Below are positions 6,907 to 10,319 of a stretch of DNA of 10,319 bases, one piece after another. The DNA is from Bacteroidota bacterium (GTDB taxonomy: Bacteria > Bacteroidota > Bacteroidia > Flavobacteriales_D > Crocinitomicaceae): positions 1 to 10,319 of the forward strand of contig VGML01000062.1 of NCBI GenBank assembly GCA_016866415.1, in the 5' to 3' direction. A program made the translations under genes and the position numbers. The notes under the pieces were generated by a model. The model ran no database searches. It worked only from the letters and a program-made list of their open reading frames with translations, and was not told the DNA's origin. The first letter of the stretch is position 1. Every line of letters starts with the position of its first letter.

Positions 6907-7072
6907 TTTGCAAACAAATTTGATGATGAAATAGTTCTTAATTCAATAAATGAAATTGAAGAATTGACTACAGGTCTTTGCAATAAAATCTGGCAAAAAA
7001 TTGTAATGGTAAAAAATGAAATCAATGATTTAGAATCAAAATATTCAAATAATCAGAATAATATTATTTAAA
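6907..7072 (+). pseudogene. Start-less open fragment, probable remnant of a lost gene
   Basis: After a stop at 6904-6906 the frame is open for about 54 codons to TAA at 7070-7072. It reads FANKFDDEIVLNSINEIEEL and continues as a charged, helix-forming segment ending in an Asn-rich tail. The only in-frame ATG is late (VMVKNEIND), and the ATG-ATG at 6923 is in another frame that stops after three codons. The pattern fits the C-terminal end of a coiled-coil-like protein whose 5' part was deleted. The fragment is in the same frame as the 167-aa gene, from which it is separated by stops at 6868 and 6904. In sequence this AT-rich, a frame of this length can also occur by chance, so confidence is low. 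Confidence 0.3.
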
Positions 7073-7126
7073 ATTAAAGATTAATCAAAAGCCGCGAATT
7101 CGGACAAAAACATCTGAAAAAATAAA

Positions 7127-7134
7127 TAACTTTA
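7127..7134 (+). promoter_or_regulatory. Weak candidate -7 element upstream of the STAND NTPase gene
   Basis: TAACTTTA matches the Bacteroidota TAnnTTTG element except for the last base and ends 31 bases before the ATG at 7166. No TTG -33 element is visible at the usual distance. It would give a leader of about 25 nt and separate transcription from the 167-aa gene. In sequence this AT-rich the match could be chance. Confidence 0.25.
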
Positions 7135-7165
7135 ATTTTCAATAAATCAATTAACATTTTATTAA

Positions 7166-10100
7166 ATGGAAAAAAGATACGAAGGATTTTTAGCCTCGCA
7201 CGGACTCTATATTCTTGACACATTTTCTGGTGAAGTAAGATTTATCGCTCATGGTTCAGACATACCTAGTGTTTCAATTGAATCAACCCAAAATATTAGT
7301 AATTCGAATAATTTCATCCAAACAAATAGCTATTCTCCCTTTGAAAATGAGGTGATTTCAACCTATCCATATCTCATTGCAAAGCCATTTTCAGACTTAA
7401 TAAACGAGAATGATAGTCGAATGAAATGTAAATTAATGGTTGACACATTTACGGCTGTTCTTAAATATCTAGCCTTACAACTTGCTAGTGAATATATTCG
7501 TGCAAAGGACTTAAAGGATATACAAATTCATCAAACCTTAACCAAAGATCTTTCTCGTCCATTAATTTCAGCATGGAATTTATTGATTGCTAGGTGCCTG
7601 CCAGTGATGAATGATAACAAAGTCCCTTTATTTTCTCCTGAAATTAAAGTTGCTTATGAAAAATTAGAATCTAAATGTAAAGATCCATTTCTAGTAACAC
7701 AATCATATAGTGATGAGAATGGAGAAATTAAAACAAAAACGAAAAAACTCGGTAAAATTCAGGCTTTGATTAATTATAGAAATGGACTAGCTCATGGGTT
7801 TAATCAAAGTCATACAAGAGCGCAAAAAGAGTTTGATTTATACTATCCATTATTATGCGATATTTTACAAGAGGTTCGATTTATTTCGAGATATACACTT
7901 TGGCATGTAGAATCTGCTCGAAAGGGTATAAACGGCATTAGATTGATGGGCATTAACCCAACAATGAAAAAATTGGATTTTGACTACAAAGAAGTGAACC
8001 CTTCCATTTCACCTCTCTTTTTGATTAATGACGCTACAAATGAAATTTTACCCCTTTATGCTTTCTTCGATTTAGATGAGACAAATGAAACCGGTTTACC
8101 CGAATTAGGTAAAGATGTATTTGTTTTTGAAGGAAACACAAAAAGTACTATTATATACCTTTCTTCTAGTGGCGAGCACTTAGAGAAATCATCTCGCTTC
8201 CAACATTGGAAAGAACTTCTCGCCCAAAAGCAAATGGAAGTTGAATGGGCAGATGCAAAAAATTTATCCTTGAATACACTTCATGCAATAGGTAAACACA
8301 TCAGTGCAACTGGAATTCAAGCTTTGATTTCTTCCGCAAAATATTTAAGAGAGGCAACAATTCCCCGGCAAGATTTAAATGAACTTTTAGATTCTTTTAG
8401 TGTGGGAGATTTTAATGGGTTCGTCCTTGGTGGCGAAAGTGGCATTGGGAAAAGTACCTTGCTCGCGCATAAAACTGAAGAATGGCAGGCTAAAGGTCAT
8501 ATGGTAACGTTCTATAGGGCTAGTGCATTTAATCATAGTGATATTGCGAACAAATTACTTCGTGACTGCGCTCTAAAGCTAAGCTACTTAGAGGATTTTT
8601 TAAGTGTGTTAAACCCTTTATTTTCTGAAACAGAAAAGAAATGTTATCTTATAATAGATGCGCTAAATGAGTATGACGGTGATTTAAATGAACTAGTCAA
8701 ATCAATAGAAAATATGATTGTACAAGCATCAAATTTCCCATGGTTTAAAATCATTGTTAGTATTCGTGACAGCGCTTACAATAGAATCAATTCTCGGTTT
8801 GGTGAATTAATACAAAATAAATATTTTACGATTGAAGAAGATAAGGGTGGAGAAAAAGTTCGTTCAAATATTATTCGTTTACAACCTTTTTCAAAAGATT
8901 TTGTCGAGAAATTATATAACGCTTACCGAGATTTTAAATGGAAAGACACTACATATAGTGACGATGAAGGTTATTTTATTTTTCGACCATTAACAGAGTT
9001 TAGTGAATTGGATATAGACGGTTCAACTGTTAAACTCATTCGAAGTCCACTCATGGCCAGATTAGTGATGCAATCTTTTCATCGAGCAAAACTACCGCAA
9101 CAGTTAACTAATGATGATGCAATGCGCTTATATCATGACAACATTGTAATCGAAAAATCATCAGAATCCATGGGATTTCCTGAACGTAAAAAGTTATTGA
9201 CATTGTTGGTTACTGAACTAGATAAGCAAAATGTTGAACGACTTGAACGGGATGACTTGTTGCAGAATAATTTGCTCCGACCATATTTAATAAATAATCA
9301 ACGTGATAGCGCCTATATACAATTATTAGATCTTGGTGTATTAATGGAAGAGTGGGAGGCTGAAAATTGTTATGTTCGGTTTTCATTTGATAAATTTTAT
9401 GAATTTCTATTAGCTGAGTTACATTGGCCGAGAATTAACGATGCAAATTCTTTGATGACATTATGTAAACGTGCAACTTCGTTTAAGATATTACAAGGCG
9501 CCATTGAAATTATTCTCATTCGTTTTTGCTTGAATGATCAAAGTCAACAATTTGTGGAATTAATTGATTTAGCTGACATAGAATTTGATGATATAAAAAC
9601 ATTGGTTAAGGATACCGCTATTCGACTTTTATTTTCTCTCTGTAGCGAATACGAACTAATTTTTGATAAGGTTCTTAATGAATTTCCCAAACAACCTGGT
9701 GAGTTGGATTTGCAAATTCTTCAAGGATTATTAGATAAACTTTATCTTACAGGTCAGTTAAAAGGATTCGAAAAAACAATGGAAATTGCAACTCAAGAGG
9801 CTCAACTTTTAGGTAATGAAAAAGTTCTTTCTGATTTAATGCTAAATGATGCGCAATATGATATGTTACAAGGACGATATCAAAACGCTCGAAACAAAAT
9901 TTTAAACGTAATTGAGGTAAAATCAAAATTAAATGATGAATATGGGCGTCTGATAGGTTGGCGAAAATTAGGCGCACTTGAATGGCGCGAAGGAAATATG
10001 GCGAAATCATTCTCTATATTTAATGAGTCATTAATAGATGCAGAAAAATATAAATTTTATGATTTGACGGCAGGTTTTTTAAATAATTTGGGAGTATTAC

Positions 10101-10319
10101 AGGGTCATTTTGGAAAAGAGAAAGAACAAGAAGAATTATACAAACGATCCTTGGAAATTAAGATTAAGCTTGATGATAAAGAAGGCATCTGTGAAAGTTA
10201 CAATAATTTAGGTCTTTTGTACAAAAGACAAGGAAAAATTAATGAAGCATTCGAATTACACAATAAAGCTTTGAAAGAAAGAAAAAGAATTGGAGATAAA
10301 AAAGGAATTAGTTCTTCAT
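7166..10319 (+). CDS. HEPN-motif STAND NTPase with C-terminal TPR repeats, 3'-truncated by the window edge
   Basis: A single uninterrupted frame gives 1051 residues and continues past the window. TAA immediately precedes the ATG (7163-7165), which fixes the start. Residues 1-65 are strand-like (GLYILDTFSGEVRFI). Residues 68-250 are helical and carry RNGLAH at 205-210, an RNxxxH motif typical of HEPN ribonucleases. Residues 255-345 look like a beta-rich linker domain. The NTPase core has Walker A GESGIGKST (423-431), Walker B with the STAND signature YLIIDALNE (494-502) and a sensor-like FKIIVSIRD (527-535). IRSPLMARLV (625-634) resembles the NPL element of STAND proteins and YVRFSFDKFYEFLLAEL (736-752) their winged-helix arm. 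From about 855 onward come TPR-type helices with NNLG at 973 and again at 1013. Family knowledge: such proteins are ATP-driven switches in which repeats sense a ligand and an N-terminal effector acts on oligomerisation. Inference: a defence or abortive-infection protein acting in the cytosol. It could also be a STAND regulator whose HEPN-like part is inactive. Confidence 0.88.
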   Translation, partial: MEKRYEGFLASHGLYILDTFSGEVRFIAHGSDIPSVSIESTQNISNSNNFIQTNSYSPFENEVISTYPYLIAKPFSDLINENDSRMKCKLMVDTFTAVLKYLALQLASEYIRAKDLKDIQIHQTLTKDLSRPLISAWNLLIARCLPVMNDNKVPLFSPEIKVAYEKLESKCKDPFLVTQSYSDENGEIKTKTKKLGKIQALINYRNGLAHGFNQSHTRAQKEFDLYYPLLCDILQEVRFISRYTLWHVESARKGINGIRLMGINPTMKKLDFDYKEVNPSISPLFLINDATNEILPLYAFFDLDETNETGLPELGKDVFVFEGNTKSTIIYLSSSGEHLEKSSRFQHWKELLAQKQMEVEWADAKNLSLNTLHAIGKHISATGIQALISSAKYLREATIPRQDLNELLDSFSVGDFNGFVLGGESGIGKSTLLAHKTEEWQAKGHMVTFYRASAFNHSDIANKLLRDCALKLSYLEDFLSVLNPLFSETEKKCYLIIDALNEYDGDLNELVKSIENMIVQASNFPWFKIIVSIRDSAYNRINSRFGELIQNKYFTIEEDKGGEKVRSNIIRLQPFSKDFVEKLYNAYRDFKWKDTTYSDDEGYFIFRPLTEFSELDIDGSTVKLIRSPLMARLVMQSFHRAKLPQQLTNDDAMRLYHDNIVIEKSSESMGFPERKKLLTLLVTELDKQNVERLERDDLLQNNLLRPYLINNQRDSAYIQLLDLGVLMEEWEAENCYVRFSFDKFYEFLLAELHWPRINDANSLMTLCKRATSFKILQGAIEIILIRFCLNDQSQQFVELIDLADIEFDDIKTLVKDTAIRLLFSLCSEYELIFDKVLNEFPKQPGELDLQILQGLLDKLYLTGQLKGFEKTMEIATQEAQLLGNEKVLSDLMLNDAQYDMLQGRYQNARNKILNVIEVKSKLNDEYGRLIGWRKLGALEWREGNMAKSFSIFNESLIDAEKYKFYDLTAGFLNNLGVLQGHFGKEKEQEELYKRSLEIKIKLDDKEGICESYNNLGLLYKRQGKINEAFELHNKALKERKRIGDKKGISSS
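10082..10319 (+). repeat. TPR units with 40-residue period in the STAND protein
   Basis: Two adjacent units begin at NNLG (residues 973 and 1013, bases 10082 and 10202), exactly 120 bp apart. Aligned positions include NNLGxL, the helix-turn Gly (FGK/QGK), an acidic helix B ending RSLEIKIKL or KALKERKRI, and the linker DDKEGI or GDKKGI. The second unit is cut by the window edge, so more copies probably follow. The 40-residue spacing is the long form of TPR often found in repeat-bearing STAND proteins. Confidence 0.8.

Noticed and set aside
7095..7102. CGAATTCG palindrome in the gap before the STAND gene as a regulator site.
   Set aside because: A single eight-base palindrome without a second copy or a known consensus is not sufficient.
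9747..10010. Minus-strand 87-codon open frame.
   Set aside because: It lies wholly within the TPR-encoding part of the STAND gene and has no recognisable features. It is a shadow frame.

Overview
The window comes from an AT-rich genome that looks like a member of the Bacteroidota, probably Flavobacteriales. The evidence is the style of the synthetase proteins, a Bacteroidota-type Crp/Fnr regulator, a TAnnTTTG promoter element in front of hisS, and the near absence of Shine-Dalgarno sequences. The family or genus cannot be fixed from the sequence alone.

Positions 1-3.7 kb are housekeeping. A 5'-truncated pheT (phenylalanyl-tRNA synthetase beta chain) runs rightwards. It ends in a hairpin plus T-run terminator and meets a leftward pair, hisS followed by a small lipoprotein gene. 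A Crp/Fnr-type regulator (about 3.7-4.3 kb) diverges from hisS and marks the end of the recognisable core.

Positions 4.3-7.1 kb are an accessory stretch of small genes I do not recognise, all on the + strand. It holds a decayed copy (two nonsense codons and a 2-nt frameshift) of a 149-aa gene that survives intact 840 bp further on, a 139-aa acidic protein between the two copies, a 120-aa multi-pass membrane protein, a 350-bp gap without a convincing gene, a 167-aa GTG-started orphan, and a start-less open fragment of about 55 codons that looks like the tail of a lost gene.

From 7166 to the right edge one reading frame stays open for 1051 codons and runs off the window. It encodes a multidomain STAND-type NTPase. 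An N-terminal helical region carries an RNxxxH motif typical of HEPN ribonucleases. A P-loop NTPase core follows (GESGIGKST and LIIDALNE), then a winged-helix-like arm, then C-terminal TPR repeats with an exact 40-residue period. This architecture (effector, STAND switch, repeat sensor) is that of bacterial conflict and antiphage proteins, and it is the most interesting object here. A defence role and ribonuclease activity are inferences from architecture and motif, not shown by the sequence. Its location beside orphan genes and pseudogene debris, next to a core operon, fits a variable island.
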